A stretch of DNA of 64,000 bases from Polynucleobacter sp. JS-Polo-80-F4 (GCF_018881965.1 NZ_JACVPI010000001.1:1742018-1806017); one strand, 5' to 3'. Positions 1-9,726 are shown, counted from the stretch's first letter. Numbers and translations: made by a program. The notes: generated by a model not told the origin, from the letters alone.

Positions 1-238
1 GCTTATCGGGATGTTCTTGGTTGTATGCCTCTAAGGCAGTGGTAATTTCAATCAACCATTCTTCAAGTTGCTCAGCTGGCCTGGCATTGAGGGCTGGCAT
101 AGAGCCAATTACACCCGCTTTGCATTGGGCAATTACCAATTTAGGATTGCTAATAATGAAAAGAGGGGCCGCAATGACGGGTAAATTACCATCCGCCAAA
201 TGCTTGTGAAGAACTTCTGGAAGAGGTTGATTGCTCAT
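1..238 (-). CDS. Nitronate monooxygenase, N-terminal part (runs off window)
   Basis: Only the first 79 codons are present; the gene continues past base 1. The ATG is at 236-238. The start of the protein (MSNQPLPEVLHKHL, then PVIAAPLFII and AQCKAGVIGSMPALNARP) matches my memory of the NMO/2-nitropropane dioxygenase family, FMN-dependent TIM-barrel enzymes that oxidise alkyl nitronates. The glycine-rich FMN-binding segments would lie outside the window. It follows the DUF2147 gene by 26 bases on the same strand, so it is probably the last visible gene of the beta-oxidation operon. Family assignment is fairly sure; the physiological substrate is unknown. Confidence 0.8.
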   Translation of the reverse strand, partial: MSNQPLPEVLHKHLADGNLPVIAAPLFIISNPKLVIAQCKAGVIGSMPALNARPAEQLEEWLIEITTALEAYNQEHPDK

Positions 239-264
239 ATTATTTTTTTCAGTAGTAAAGATGT

Positions 265-720
265 TTACTGTTCAGTCTTGTACCAAACTTGAGTGCGACC
301 TAGTAGTGGGACGCCAATATAGCCACGAACATCCATTTTCTTACCATCTTCAGTCGTAATTTTGACTCGATAGATTTCACCTTCTTCAGGATCCAAGATT
401 CTGCCATCTATCCAAACGCCTGGCTTATCGCGCTTTAGATCGGTCATGATCTTCATGCCGAGAATGGGCTTATCTTTTCGATCATCTTTGCATAGCGTGC
501 AGTAGACCAAAGGCTTTTCATTGGGCTTTGGAAAGGTTTTAATGATGGTGCCTTCCAGTTTGCCGTTCACTTCATCAATCTTGATTAAAGAAGAGGGCTC
601 ATTGGTTTTGTCATCAATCGTCTTCCAAACTCCAATAGCTGGATCGGTAGCCTGAGCATAGGCATTGGCAGCAAGCAGACTAAGAAAGCAAGCCGATAGG
701 ATGAATTGTTTTTTTAACAT
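265..720 (-). CDS. DUF2147 family secreted protein
   Basis: A 151-residue protein with a clear Sec signal peptide: KK near the start, a hydrophobic core, and an AYA|Q cleavage site at about residue 22. The mature part begins with a G-V-W-K-T segment and has a CTLC pair near residue 75 and a C-terminal V-W-Y-K strand, which fit the DUF2147 (lipocalin-like beta-barrel) family. Its function is not established; family members are periplasmic and often sit next to fatty-acid genes. It lies 31 bases after the thiolase gene on the same strand and is probably co-transcribed. The two cysteines of CTLC could form a disulfide or bind metal, which is inference. Confidence 0.8.
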   Translation of the reverse strand: MLKKQFILSACFLSLLAANAYAQATDPAIGVWKTIDDKTNEPSSLIKIDEVNGKLEGTIIKTFPKPNEKPLVYCTLCKDDRKDKPILGMKIMTDLKRDKPGVWIDGRILDPEEGEIYRVKITTEDGKKMDVRGYIGVPLLGRTQVWYKTEQ

Positions 721-751
721 TTTGTTGTCTCCTAATATTGTTTAAGGCGAA

Positions 752-1948
752 TCAGCAACGCTCAAAAATTCCAGCAGCACCCATACCGGTGCCAACACAC
801 ATTGTTACCATGGCGTGCTTGAGATTGCGTCTCTGTAATGCATGAATAGCTGTCGCAGCACGGATGGCGCCTGTTGCACCCAAGGGATGTCCTAGAGCAA
901 TAGCACTACCCAGAGGATTCACTTTGCTCTGATCCAATCCAAGGTCTCGAATAACTGCTAAAGACTGAGCGGCAAATGCCTCGTTCAATTCAATCCAATC
1001 TAAATCCTGCAAATGGAGTCCCGCCAATTTCAATGCAGCCGGAATGGCTTCTTTAGGACCAATACCCATAATTTCAGGCGGAACGCCTTTTACGGCAAAG
1101 CTTACAAAGCGTGCCAAAGGGGTGAGGCCGAAGGTCTTAATTGCTTTTTCGCTTGCCAAGATCAGTGCGCCAACGCCATCTGAGGTCTGGGAGCTATTGC
1201 CGGCAGTAACGCTACCTCCAGCGGCGAAAGGTGACTTGAGTCTTGCCAATCCCTCCAGTGATGTATCAATGCGCGGCCCTTCATCTTTTGAGAATTCACG
1301 CCACTGCACATCTACTTGTCCTTTTCCTAGATCCATAGAGCGTTGAGCGACTTTGACAGGGAAGATTTCAGAGTTAAATTCACCAGCTGCTTGCGCGGCC
1401 ATGGCTTTTTGGTGAGATTGAAATGCAAAGGCATCTTGATCCTCGCGACTTATCTTCCATTGCTGTGCAACCTTCTCAGCCGTTAGTCCCATTCCATAAG
1501 CAATGCCAATATTTTCATCGCCCATAAAGATTTCTGGAGACATTGATGGGGAATTACCGCCCATGGGAACCATGCTCATCGATTCAACGCCACCAGCAAT
1601 CATGACATCTGCTTCACCAACCCGAATACGGTCAGCTGCCATAGCAATAGCATTCAGTCCGGAAGAGCAAAAACGATTAACGGTAATGCCACCTACGGTA
1701 TTAGGTAGGCCACCTAGGAGCAATCCTATGCGAGCCACATTTAAACCTTGCTGAGCTTCTGGCATGGCGCAGCCAATAATGGCATCCTCAATTGCTTTGG
1801 GGTCTAGGGTAGGGACTTGCGTCAGAACATGTTGCAAGGCATTGCCAAGCAAATCATCGGGTCGAGTATTTTTTAATGCACCCCGGCCAGACCTGCCAAC
1901 AGCACTGCGTGTTGCAGCTACGATATAGGCGTCTTGAATATTTTTCAT
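752..1948 (-). CDS. fadA: Acetyl-CoA C-acyltransferase (beta-oxidation thiolase)
   Basis: A 398-residue thiolase that would carry out the last step of beta-oxidation, cleaving 3-ketoacyl-CoA with CoA to acetyl-CoA and a shortened acyl-CoA. The nucleophilic cysteine is C94 in NRFCSSGLNA. The NEAFAAQ and GHPLGATGA motifs (catalytic His) and the C-terminal TMCVGTGMGA motif (second Cys) are all intact, and the length is normal for the family. It sits 17 bases after the fused dehydrogenase/hydratase gene, so the two probably act as one beta-oxidation unit. A second thiolase at 58343-59527 belongs to the PHB cluster. Confidence 0.93.
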   Translation of the reverse strand: MKNIQDAYIVAATRSAVGRSGRGALKNTRPDDLLGNALQHVLTQVPTLDPKAIEDAIIGCAMPEAQQGLNVARIGLLLGGLPNTVGGITVNRFCSSGLNAIAMAADRIRVGEADVMIAGGVESMSMVPMGGNSPSMSPEIFMGDENIGIAYGMGLTAEKVAQQWKISREDQDAFAFQSHQKAMAAQAAGEFNSEIFPVKVAQRSMDLGKGQVDVQWREFSKDEGPRIDTSLEGLARLKSPFAAGGSVTAGNSSQTSDGVGALILASEKAIKTFGLTPLARFVSFAVKGVPPEIMGIGPKEAIPAALKLAGLHLQDLDWIELNEAFAAQSLAVIRDLGLDQSKVNPLGSAIALGHPLGATGAIRAATAIHALQRRNLKHAMVTMCVGTGMGAAGIFERC

Positions 1949-1965
1949 AGTGATATCTCGGTAAA

Positions 1966-4407
1966 TTAGTTTCTAACAGGCTTGCCAGTTTGGAGAATCC
2001 CCATAATCCGTTCCATGGATTTAGGGTTACCAATGAGCTCAATAAAAGCTTGACGTTCGAGCTTGAGCAGCCATTCTTCGGTAACTAGTGTTCCAGCATC
2101 GACATCACCGCCAGTGATGATGTCGATAATCTTCTTGGCAATAAAGGCATCATGCTCAGAAATAAAGCCACCATCTCGCATATTGACTACTTGACCCATC
2201 ACAGTTGCAGCAACAGAGCGGCCACCAACTGCAATTAAGGTTGGGATCGGTGGCCTATATCCGGCATAGCGCATCGCTTTGACTTGATTTTGTGCCTGCG
2301 CCAGTAATTCATAGACGTTAGCAACAATAATGTCACCTTTTTGTAGGTAAGCCATCTTCATCGCTTCTTGAGCGGATGAAGAAACTTTTGCCATTGCAGC
2401 ATTCTCAAAAGACGCTTTAGTGAAATCCAAATAATTGGTATTACCAGCGAGTGCTACACCCTGAGCTGCACGAATGGCTGCCTCTTTGAGTCCACCACCA
2501 GCGGGTAATAAACCAACGCCAACTTCCACCAATCCTATGTAGCTCTCCATAGCAGCAACCCTGCGTGCAGACTGGAGAACTAATTCACAACCGCCGCCTA
2601 AGGCAATGCCGGAAACTGCGGCTACAACTGGCACTTGGGAGTATTTGATTTTCATCATCGTGTCTTGAAACTCTTTGACGAACGGCTCAACTCCAGCGGG
2701 GCCGCCTTTCATGACCATTGGCATCGCAGCTTCCAAGTTGGCGCCTGCAGAGAATGGTCCACCAGGTGTTCCTAGTTTTAATGAGGTTGGCTGCCAGATG
2801 ACCAATCCCGCATAGCTTGCTTCTGCAATATCAACCGCTTTTTGTAGACCGCTTAATACGTCTGGACTAAAGGTATTCATCTTCGAGCGGAATGAAGCAA
2901 TGAGGACCTCAGGTTGATTGGCGTCTACCCAGGCACGGAAGTCCGTATTTTCATAAATAGTGGTGCCTGCTGTTTTAGGATCCGGAGAGCCGTCTCCTAG
3001 TAGGGGTGCTCTAAATACTTGCTTTTGATAAACCGGCAAAGCAGAGCGGGGGATGTATTTGTTCTCAGAGGCAGACCATGACCCTTCAGGGGTATGGAAG
3101 GCTTGCTTATCAACAACCGGTCCGCTAAAGAGCCATGCAGGTAGAGGCTCTTTGCTTAATGTCTTACCAGCATCAATGTCTTCTTTAATCCAGTTAGCTA
3201 CTTGAGTTACACCAGCAGCTTGCCAGTCCTCAAAGGGTCCCAAATTCCAACCATAACCCCAGCGCATTGCAAAATCAATCTCACGAGCGGATTGTGCAAT
3301 GTCACCAAGGTGAATCGCGCAGTAATGGAAGATGTCGCGATAAATTGCCCACAAGAATTGCGCTTGAGGTTCATCGGTTTCGCGCAATAACTCAAGACGC
3401 TCAGCAATCGGCTTTTTCAGAATACGCTCAATCAGCGGTTCAATCGTTGCGGTAGAGGGCTTGTATTCACCAGTAGCAGCATCAAGCACCAGAACATTCT
3501 TACCCTCCTTGCGATAAAAGCCTGCTTTCGTTTTCTGACCTAAGGCGCCTTTTGCAATGAGCTGGCTAACCACCTCAGGGGTTTTAAACAGCGCAGAGAA
3601 AGAGTCGCCTTGCAATGCGTTTTCCATAGTCTTAATCACATGGGCCATGGTATCCAAGCCAACTACGTCACTGGTTCTGAAGGTGGCGGATTTAGCGCGA
3701 CCTAACTTGCTGCCAGTAATGGCATCAACTTCATCAAAACCTAAGCCAAACTTTTGCGCTTCAGCAAACACGGCCAAAATTGAGAAAACACCCACGCGAT
3801 TACCAATAAAGTTCGGCGTATCCTTAGCGCGCACAACCCCTTTACCCATCGTAGAAGTCATGAAGGTTTCTAGGGCATCCAAAACGACAGGATCAGTATC
3901 AGCTGCCGGAATGAGCTCTAGCAAATGCATATAACGCGGCGGATTGAAGAAGTGCACGCCGCAGAAGCGCTTCTTGAGATCACCAGAAAAACCTTTAGCT
4001 AGCTCTCCAATAGGAAGGCCAGAGGTATTCGTGGCAAACAGCGCATGTGCTGGAATATGTGGGGCCACTTTTTCATAAAGAGCATGCTTCCAGTCTAAAC
4101 GCTCTGCAATGGCTTCAATGATGAGGTCGCAATCTGCTAAGAGACCAAGGTCATCCTCATAGTTCGCCGGAGTAATCAGGTTAGCTTCTGAAGACAAACC
4201 CAGTGGAGCAGGTTTTAGCTTCTTGAGGTTTTCAATTGCTTTCAGTGCGATCGCATTTTTACTAACGGGTTTGCCATCATCAGACTTGCTTGGTAAGTCA
4301 AATAAAACAACCGGTAGACCGACATTAATACATTGAGCAGCTATCTGAGCACCCATTACGCCAGCACCTAGGATGGCTACTTTTTTAATGATCTTGTTAT
4401 CACTCAT
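1966..4407 (-). CDS. 3-hydroxyacyl-CoA dehydrogenase / enoyl-CoA hydratase fusion
   Basis: An 813-residue two-function beta-oxidation enzyme. The N-terminal Rossmann domain (GAGVMG at residues 15-20) and the following 3HCDH C-terminal domains (HFFNPPRYM, NFIGNRVG) make the NAD-dependent dehydrogenase. A crotonase domain follows near residues 500-700, with the oxyanion-hole stretch SGIALGGGCEL and GLVEVGVGLLPAGGG. The order, dehydrogenase first, is the reverse of E. coli FadB and the same as Bacillus FadN; such proteins are common in Burkholderiales. It is placed 10 bases after the acyl-CoA dehydrogenase and 17 before the thiolase. A FadB/FadJ label in the E. coli sense would be misleading. 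Confidence 0.92.
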   Translation of the reverse strand: MSDNKIIKKVAILGAGVMGAQIAAQCINVGLPVVLFDLPSKSDDGKPVSKNAIALKAIENLKKLKPAPLGLSSEANLITPANYEDDLGLLADCDLIIEAIAERLDWKHALYEKVAPHIPAHALFATNTSGLPIGELAKGFSGDLKKRFCGVHFFNPPRYMHLLELIPAADTDPVVLDALETFMTSTMGKGVVRAKDTPNFIGNRVGVFSILAVFAEAQKFGLGFDEVDAITGSKLGRAKSATFRTSDVVGLDTMAHVIKTMENALQGDSFSALFKTPEVVSQLIAKGALGQKTKAGFYRKEGKNVLVLDAATGEYKPSTATIEPLIERILKKPIAERLELLRETDEPQAQFLWAIYRDIFHYCAIHLGDIAQSAREIDFAMRWGYGWNLGPFEDWQAAGVTQVANWIKEDIDAGKTLSKEPLPAWLFSGPVVDKQAFHTPEGSWSASENKYIPRSALPVYQKQVFRAPLLGDGSPDPKTAGTTIYENTDFRAWVDANQPEVLIASFRSKMNTFSPDVLSGLQKAVDIAEASYAGLVIWQPTSLKLGTPGGPFSAGANLEAAMPMVMKGGPAGVEPFVKEFQDTMMKIKYSQVPVVAAVSGIALGGGCELVLQSARRVAAMESYIGLVEVGVGLLPAGGGLKEAAIRAAQGVALAGNTNYLDFTKASFENAAMAKVSSSAQEAMKMAYLQKGDIIVANVYELLAQAQNQVKAMRYAGYRPPIPTLIAVGGRSVAATVMGQVVNMRDGGFISEHDAFIAKKIIDIITGGDVDAGTLVTEEWLLKLERQAFIELIGNPKSMERIMGILQTGKPVRN

Positions 4408-4417
4408 ATTTTGTCTC

Positions 4418-6205
4418 TCAGAAAAAATCAGCAGGCATAGCCATTAAGGACTTAGAACCAGCGCGCGCTTGACGGATTAGCATGGCAGTCTCAGGAAGGA
4501 GTTTGTCAAAGTAGAAGCGGGCAGTAGCCAATTTCGCTTCATAAAAAGGATCTTTGCTAGCTTTATTGGCTAAAGCTATTTTTGCCATGCGAGCAAAGAG
4601 GTAGGAATAAATCAAGTGGCCCACAACACGCAAGTAAGGAACAGCGGCAGCGCCCACTTCTTCATGATTCATCATGGCTTTCATGCCAATTTCTTTGGTG
4701 AGCTTTTCAACCTTGACGGCGATATCCGAAAGCGGATCGATAAACCCCTGCATTTCTTTGCGAACACCTTCGTCTTCGATGAACTGCTCGATGATCTTGC
4801 CAAACTTGGTGAGCTTTTTACCCATGTCACCAAGCACTTTACGACCCAAGAGATCAAGGGATTGAATGGTGTTGGTGCCTTCATAAATCATATTGATACG
4901 GGCATCACGAACATATTGCTCCATACCCCATTCAGCAATGTAGCCGTGGCCACCAAATACTTGCATACCTTCATTCGTAGCAGTAAATGCGTTATCAGTT
5001 AAGAAGGCTTTAATAATGGGGGTGAGTAGGGCGACCATCTCGCCAGTTTCTTTGCGAACCTTTTCATCTGGATGATTAAGCTCTTTATCAATCATGAGTG
5101 CCACCCAGTAAGAGAAAGCTCTACCAGCTTCTGCATAGGCTCTTTGGGTTAGCAACATTCTACGAACATCTGGATGAACGATGATTGGATCAGCTGCCTT
5201 TTCTGGGGCCTTAGCGCCAGTTAAGCTACGCATCTGGAGACGCTCTTTGGCGTAAGCCGCAGAGTTTTGATAAGCCACTTCAGTTAAACCAAGACTTTGC
5301 ATTCCTACGCCAAGACGGGCAGCATTCATCATCACAAACATCGCGTTCAGACCTTTGTGAGGCTCGCCAACGAGGGTGCCTATGGCACCATCAAAGTTCA
5401 TGACACAAGTGGCGTTTCCATGAATACCCATCTTGTGCTCCAGCGATCCGCAAGACACGGCATTAGGTGCACCAATGGCACCATCAGCGCCAATCTTAAA
5501 CTTCGGAACAGCAAATAAAGAGATCCCTTTGCTACCAACTGGCGAGTCAGGTAAACGCGCCAAGACAAGGTGCACAATATTTTCTGCAAGATCATGATCT
5601 CCACTAGAGATAAAAATCTTGGTTCCATTAATGGAGTAAGTGCCATCGGCTTGAGGCTCAGCTTTGGTTTTTAGTAAGCCAAGATCGGTTCCACAGTGGG
5701 GTTCAGTTAGACACATCGTGCCGGTCCATTGACCAGATACCAATTTCTCTAAGTATGTTTTTTTCTGTTCTTCAGTACCGTGCGCATGCAGACACTCATA
5801 CGCGCCATGAGATAAACCTGGGTACATCGTCCAGGACTGATTGGCCGAGTTGAGGGTTTCATAAAGCACTGTGTTCAATAGCTGCGGTAATCCTTGCCCA
5901 CCATACTCAGGGTCGCAAGATAGGGCAGGCCAACCTCCAGCAACATACTGCTCATACGCTTGCTTAAAGCCAGTAGGGGTCGTAACTGACCCATCCTCAT
6001 GACGCTTACAACCTTCTTGATCGCCAATCTGATTCAAGGGGAAGGCGATCTCACTAGCAAACTTACCGGCCTCCTCAATAATCTGATTCATGGTGTCTTT
6101 ATCAACATCCTGATATGCGGGAAGAGCAGCAAACTCTTTGCCGGCATCAAGCATTTCATGAATTACGAATTGAATATCACGTAGCGGTGGATTGTATTGA
6201 GGCAT
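4418..6205 (-). CDS. Acyl-CoA dehydrogenase (about 600-residue class)
   Basis: A 595-residue flavoprotein that would introduce the first double bond in beta-oxidation, passing electrons to ETF. Visible signatures are CLTEPHCGTDLG (FAD/substrate region), QVFGGHGYIAEWGMEQYVRD and IYEGTNTIQSLDLLGRKVL, whose Glu is the usual catalytic base. The extra C-terminal region of about 130 residues after that motif marks the long acyl-CoA dehydrogenase class rather than the 380-residue short type. It is the first enzyme gene of the operon, 45 bases after the TetR regulator. The chain-length preference cannot be read from the sequence. Confidence 0.92.
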   Translation of the reverse strand: MPQYNPPLRDIQFVIHEMLDAGKEFAALPAYQDVDKDTMNQIIEEAGKFASEIAFPLNQIGDQEGCKRHEDGSVTTPTGFKQAYEQYVAGGWPALSCDPEYGGQGLPQLLNTVLYETLNSANQSWTMYPGLSHGAYECLHAHGTEEQKKTYLEKLVSGQWTGTMCLTEPHCGTDLGLLKTKAEPQADGTYSINGTKIFISSGDHDLAENIVHLVLARLPDSPVGSKGISLFAVPKFKIGADGAIGAPNAVSCGSLEHKMGIHGNATCVMNFDGAIGTLVGEPHKGLNAMFVMMNAARLGVGMQSLGLTEVAYQNSAAYAKERLQMRSLTGAKAPEKAADPIIVHPDVRRMLLTQRAYAEAGRAFSYWVALMIDKELNHPDEKVRKETGEMVALLTPIIKAFLTDNAFTATNEGMQVFGGHGYIAEWGMEQYVRDARINMIYEGTNTIQSLDLLGRKVLGDMGKKLTKFGKIIEQFIEDEGVRKEMQGFIDPLSDIAVKVEKLTKEIGMKAMMNHEEVGAAAVPYLRVVGHLIYSYLFARMAKIALANKASKDPFYEAKLATARFYFDKLLPETAMLIRQARAGSKSLMAMPADFF

Positions 6206-6250
6206 AGTTGTCTTCTATTAAGGTTATAGATAGGAATATTGGGCTGTTGA

Positions 6251-6886
6251 TTAATTAGATTTATAGCTACTCAAAATTTCTTTAATTAACTTATTTGCAT
6301 TCGCCAGGCATTTCGGATTATCTAAAAAACGGGAATCATGGTGTACGCCTAGAGCGATGCTATACAGCTGAAAGAGGAGGATCTCTACGTTCACGGATTT
6401 CTTAAGATGACCTGCTGCGATAGATTCCTGAATCCCACGGCGGATTGCAGAGCGCCAGTCTTCTACGCTGCGCACTAGTTCATCGCGCACAATACCCGGT
6501 TGATCATCAAACTCGACGGCGCCGGCAATAAAGAAGCAACTTGAGCTGTCATCACCAGTGCTCATCTTGATCCAAGATTGAATCATTTGATTTAAGCGTG
6601 GCAATCCTTTGGGCTTAAGAAGGGCTGGAGAAAAGATAAGGTCCTGAAAACGCTGGTAATACTCTCGCACTACAGCAACTTGGAGCTCTTCTCTAGAACC
6701 AAAGTGGGCAAAAACGCCACTCTTACTCATCTTGACTGCTTCTGCAATATTGCCAATGGTCAAGCCTTCAAGGCCAGATTTACTGGCGATTGTCAGAGCC
6801 GCTTCAATGATGGAGCGCTTTGTCTGAGCGCCTTTTTTAGGCTCAACAAGCTCTCTCTGTAAATCTCTAGATTCTTGTATGGACAT
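6251..6886 (-). CDS. TetR-family regulator of the beta-oxidation operon
   Basis: A 211-residue regulator. An N-terminal TetR helix-turn-helix (residues about 20-65, ending in MSKSGVFAHFGSREELQ) is followed by a ligand-binding C-terminal domain. It is the first gene of the tetR-acd-fadN-like-fadA row and lies upstream on the same strand, so it probably controls its own operon. An imperfect palindrome at 6918-6929 just before the gene is a likely operator. Known TetR regulators of fatty-acid genes (FadR of Bacillus, PsrA of Pseudomonas) respond to acyl-CoA; that this one does so is inferred from its neighbours only. Confidence 0.9.
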   Translation of the reverse strand: MSIQESRDLQRELVEPKKGAQTKRSIIEAALTIASKSGLEGLTIGNIAEAVKMSKSGVFAHFGSREELQVAVVREYYQRFQDLIFSPALLKPKGLPRLNQMIQSWIKMSTGDDSSSCFFIAGAVEFDDQPGIVRDELVRSVEDWRSAIRRGIQESIAAGHLKKSVNVEILLFQLYSIALGVHHDSRFLDNPKCLANANKLIKEILSSYKSN

Positions 6887-6917
6887 TTAAATGCACGCAA
6901 AATGTTGTAAAAATAAT

Positions 6918-6929
6918 ACGATCGTTCGT
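6918..6929. promoter_or_regulatory. Putative TetR operator
   Basis: The 12 bases ACGATCGTTCGT form a near-perfect palindrome (5 of 6 base pairs) 32 bases upstream of the tetR start, in the divergent space between the beta-oxidation operon and the outer-membrane barrel gene. Inverted ACG/CGT half-sites of this kind are typical of TetR-family operators. Which of the two divergent promoters it controls, or both, cannot be told from the sequence. Confidence 0.45.
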
Positions 6930-7124
6930 TTATATTACAGCATTAATTAAATTCTGAAACTAGTTTCTAGGCCTCTGAAATACGGATTCCAATCCAAAGG
7001 CGTAATTAAATTGATGCAGCGCAAAATAAATAGAGGGAAAACCCGAGATACAAAAATCAAAGAAATTAAATAAGATTCATGTAGTTGTTACACACCATTA
7101 AAAAAAATTAACACAGGAAGACAC

Positions 7125-7832
7125 ATGAAAACAGTAAAGATTAGCGCTCTTGTTTTGGCAATGACAGGCGTATTGGCTGCAAACGCAAACGCACAGTCTA
7201 CAAAAACGAATGCTTGGGAAGGTTTCTATGCAGAAGCTGCAGTAGGATATGCGGCATTCAGCCCAACTATTACTAGCGCAACATTAAAATCCGCACTAGG
7301 TACTTTGCCTGTTACAACGCAACAAAATGACGTCAACACTGCAACAAATAAAATTGGTATAGGTTACAACTATGGTATCAACGATAAGTACACTCTAGGC
7401 ATTGCTGCAAGCTATGCTCTTGGAGCTTCATCTGCGGCAAGTGGGACTTTCACTGCTGCAGTTCCTGCTCAGTATGGCGGGCCTTCGACCAAGTGGTTTA
7501 ACTATCAGCTGAAGAATATTTGGTCTGTAACTCTAAATCCTGGATATGCTATCGATAAAGATAGTTTAGTTTACGGAAAAGTAGGTGTAACAGGGACCAC
7601 CATGGGTATCAATGGGCAAACCGCTAACTATCAAACCAGTAACCTCACTGGATATGTTCTTGGTTTGGGTTACAAGCAGATGGTAACTCAGTCGATATAT
7701 GTGCTTGGAGAGGTGAACTATGCCGGTCTTAGTACCAAGACGGCAACCATTGCAACAAGCTCAGGCCCACTTACGGGTAACATAGGAGGCTCTGGCTATG
7801 ACGTCCTCGTCGGCCTTGGGTATCGCTTCTAA
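7125..7832 (+). CDS. Outer-membrane beta-barrel protein
   Basis: A 235-residue protein with a Sec signal peptide (MKTVK, hydrophobic core, ANA|QS cleavage near residue 23). The mature part alternates polar and aromatic/hydrophobic residues, with repeated Gly-Tyr strand ends such as GIGYNYGI, TLNPGYAI and GLGYKQM. It closes with GLGYRF, the terminal Phe being the usual BAM signal. The size suggests an eight- to ten-strand barrel like the OmpW/opacity-type families. The gene has its own region upstream (6887-7124), a GGAAG ribosome site, and a strong terminator directly after it, so it is a single transcript. Substrate or role unknown. Confidence 0.8.
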   Translation: MKTVKISALVLAMTGVLAANANAQSTKTNAWEGFYAEAAVGYAAFSPTITSATLKSALGTLPVTTQQNDVNTATNKIGIGYNYGINDKYTLGIAASYALGASSAASGTFTAAVPAQYGGPSTKWFNYQLKNIWSVTLNPGYAIDKDSLVYGKVGVTGTTMGINGQTANYQTSNLTGYVLGLGYKQMVTQSIYVLGEVNYAGLSTKTATIATSSGPLTGNIGGSGYDVLVGLGYRF

Positions 7833-7853
7833 TTATTGCAAATATCAAAAGTC

Positions 7854-7884
7854 AAAGCCCTCTCATAGCAGAGGGCTTTTTCTT
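7854..7884 (+). terminator. Rho-independent terminator of the barrel gene
   Basis: A perfect 10-bp stem (AAAGCCCTCT at 7854-7863 with AGAGGGCTTT at 7870-7879) encloses a 6-base loop and runs into a T-rich tail (TTTTTCTTT). It starts 21 bases after the stop codon of the barrel gene and separates it from fadD. Confidence 0.9.
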
Positions 7885-7973
7885 TAGATTTAGTGCCGTC
7901 ATGTTTAGAATGATTCATGCAGATTTGATAATCTGACTACCAATAAAAATATATCGAGACTGGAAATAACTAC

Positions 7974-9650
7974 ATGGTTAATCCCGCAAAGCCCTGGCTA
8001 AAACACTATCCTGAGGGCGTTCCTCATGAAGTCGATATCACTGGCTATAACTCCTTGCTGGATATGTTTGAGGAAGCTTTTGAGCGCTATCCCAATCGCC
8101 GTGCTTGCGAGTACCTTGATAAGTTTTTAACTTACAGAGATCTTGATCAGCACTCAAAACATTTTGCTTCTTATTTGCAGAGTCTGGGTTTAGAACCAGG
8201 ATCTCGCGTAGCAATTATGTTGCCTAACGTTTTACAGTTTCAGATTGCGATGATTGGCATTCTTCGTGCTGGTTTCGTAGTAGTCAACGTCAATCCACTT
8301 TATACCGCTCGTGAGTTAGAGCATCAATTAAAAGACAGCGGCGCTTCAGCACTAGTTATTCTAGAAAACTTTGCACATGTCTATCAGCATATCGCTGCTG
8401 AAGTGCCATTGAAGCAAACCATCGTCACTTCACTTGGCGAAATGATTGGTTTGAAAGGCTCGATAGTCAATTTCGTAGTTCGTAATGTTAAAAAACTCGT
8501 TCCTGCATGGGATATTCCTGGCCATATTACGTTCTTGGCAGCTCTAAGCGAGGGCAGTCTTCAACGGTGGAATAAACCTAATACTTCCTTGAGCGACATT
8601 GCATTCTTACAATACACCGGAGGTACTACTGGGTTATCTAAAGGCGCCATTCTTCTACATAGCAATATTCTGTCTAACGTCATTCAGACTGAGCTCTGGC
8701 TTGAGCCAGGATTAAAGCGCAAACAGGTTGATCAGCTGGTTTTTTTATGCGCTTTACCGATGTATCACATTTTTGCATTAACGGCCTGTGCGGTCTTGGG
8801 AATGCGTAAAGGTGGTCTATTGGTTTTGGTTCCCAATCCGCGGGATTTTGATGGATTCATAAAGTTGCTGAAGAAACACCCAAACATCAATATCTTCCCC
8901 GGAGTAAATACTTTATTTAATGCGCTGATGCATAAGCCCGAATTCGCCACAGTGAAGTTCCCGAATATTTTGGCAACGATTGGTGGCGGCATGGCAATGC
9001 AAAAGGTGGTGGCTGATCACTGGCAAGAAATGACTGGCGCTCCTATTGCTGAGGGATATGGGCTCTCTGAAACCTCTCCAGTCGCTTGTGTCAATTCTGC
9101 TTTGATTGAGAGTTTTACTGGGTATATTGGCTTCCCGGTACCAAGTACCGAGGTAGTGATCTTGGGTGATGATGGCATCGAGGTGCCTTTTGGCACTCCT
9201 GGTGAAATTTGTATTCGGGGTCCGCAGGTGATGGCTGGTTATTGGAATAAACCAGAAGAAACTAAAAATGTGATGACGGCAGACGGTTACTTTAAGTCGG
9301 GCGATATCGGCATCATGAATGCAGATGGCCTGACAAAAATCGTCGATCGTAAAAAGGATATGGTCCTAGTTTCAGGATTTAACGTTTATCCAAACGAAGT
9401 GGAGGAAGTCTTATCCTTAGTTCCTGGTGTTTTGGAGTGCGCAGTGATTGGTGTGCCTGATGAAGATTCTGGTGAGGCTGTTAAGGCATTCATTGTGAAA
9501 CAGGATCCATCATTAACCGAGGAAACTATCTTGGCATTCTGCAAAGAAAATCTCACCAACTACAAGCGCCCCAAGCATATTGTTTTCCGTAAGGACTTAC
9601 CTAAGACCAACGTTGGAAAAATCTTACGACGTGAATTAAGGGATTTATAA
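7974..9650 (+). CDS. fadD: Long-chain fatty acid--CoA ligase
   Basis: A 558-residue adenylate-forming enzyme that would activate long-chain fatty acids to acyl-CoA with ATP and CoA, supplying both the beta-oxidation operon at 752-6205 and lipid synthesis. Signatures in order are the phosphate-binding loop YTGGTTGLSKGA, GYGLSETSPVA, the FadD-type segment around YFKSGDIGIMNADG, RKKDMVLVSGFNVYPNEVEE, and the C-terminal lysine in TNVGKILRREL. The length is normal for bacterial FadD. It is followed 76 bases later on the same strand by a PlsC acyltransferase that would use the product. Confidence 0.93.
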   Translation: MVNPAKPWLKHYPEGVPHEVDITGYNSLLDMFEEAFERYPNRRACEYLDKFLTYRDLDQHSKHFASYLQSLGLEPGSRVAIMLPNVLQFQIAMIGILRAGFVVVNVNPLYTARELEHQLKDSGASALVILENFAHVYQHIAAEVPLKQTIVTSLGEMIGLKGSIVNFVVRNVKKLVPAWDIPGHITFLAALSEGSLQRWNKPNTSLSDIAFLQYTGGTTGLSKGAILLHSNILSNVIQTELWLEPGLKRKQVDQLVFLCALPMYHIFALTACAVLGMRKGGLLVLVPNPRDFDGFIKLLKKHPNINIFPGVNTLFNALMHKPEFATVKFPNILATIGGGMAMQKVVADHWQEMTGAPIAEGYGLSETSPVACVNSALIESFTGYIGFPVPSTEVVILGDDGIEVPFGTPGEICIRGPQVMAGYWNKPEETKNVMTADGYFKSGDIGIMNADGLTKIVDRKKDMVLVSGFNVYPNEVEEVLSLVPGVLECAVIGVPDEDSGEAVKAFIVKQDPSLTEETILAFCKENLTNYKRPKHIVFRKDLPKTNVGKILRRELRDL

Positions 9651-9726
9651 GCCATTCCAATACCCATCTTGTAAAGGCCAATCATTTAAAATACGTTTTT
9701 TAGCTCCTTATTTGTAAAATACTATC

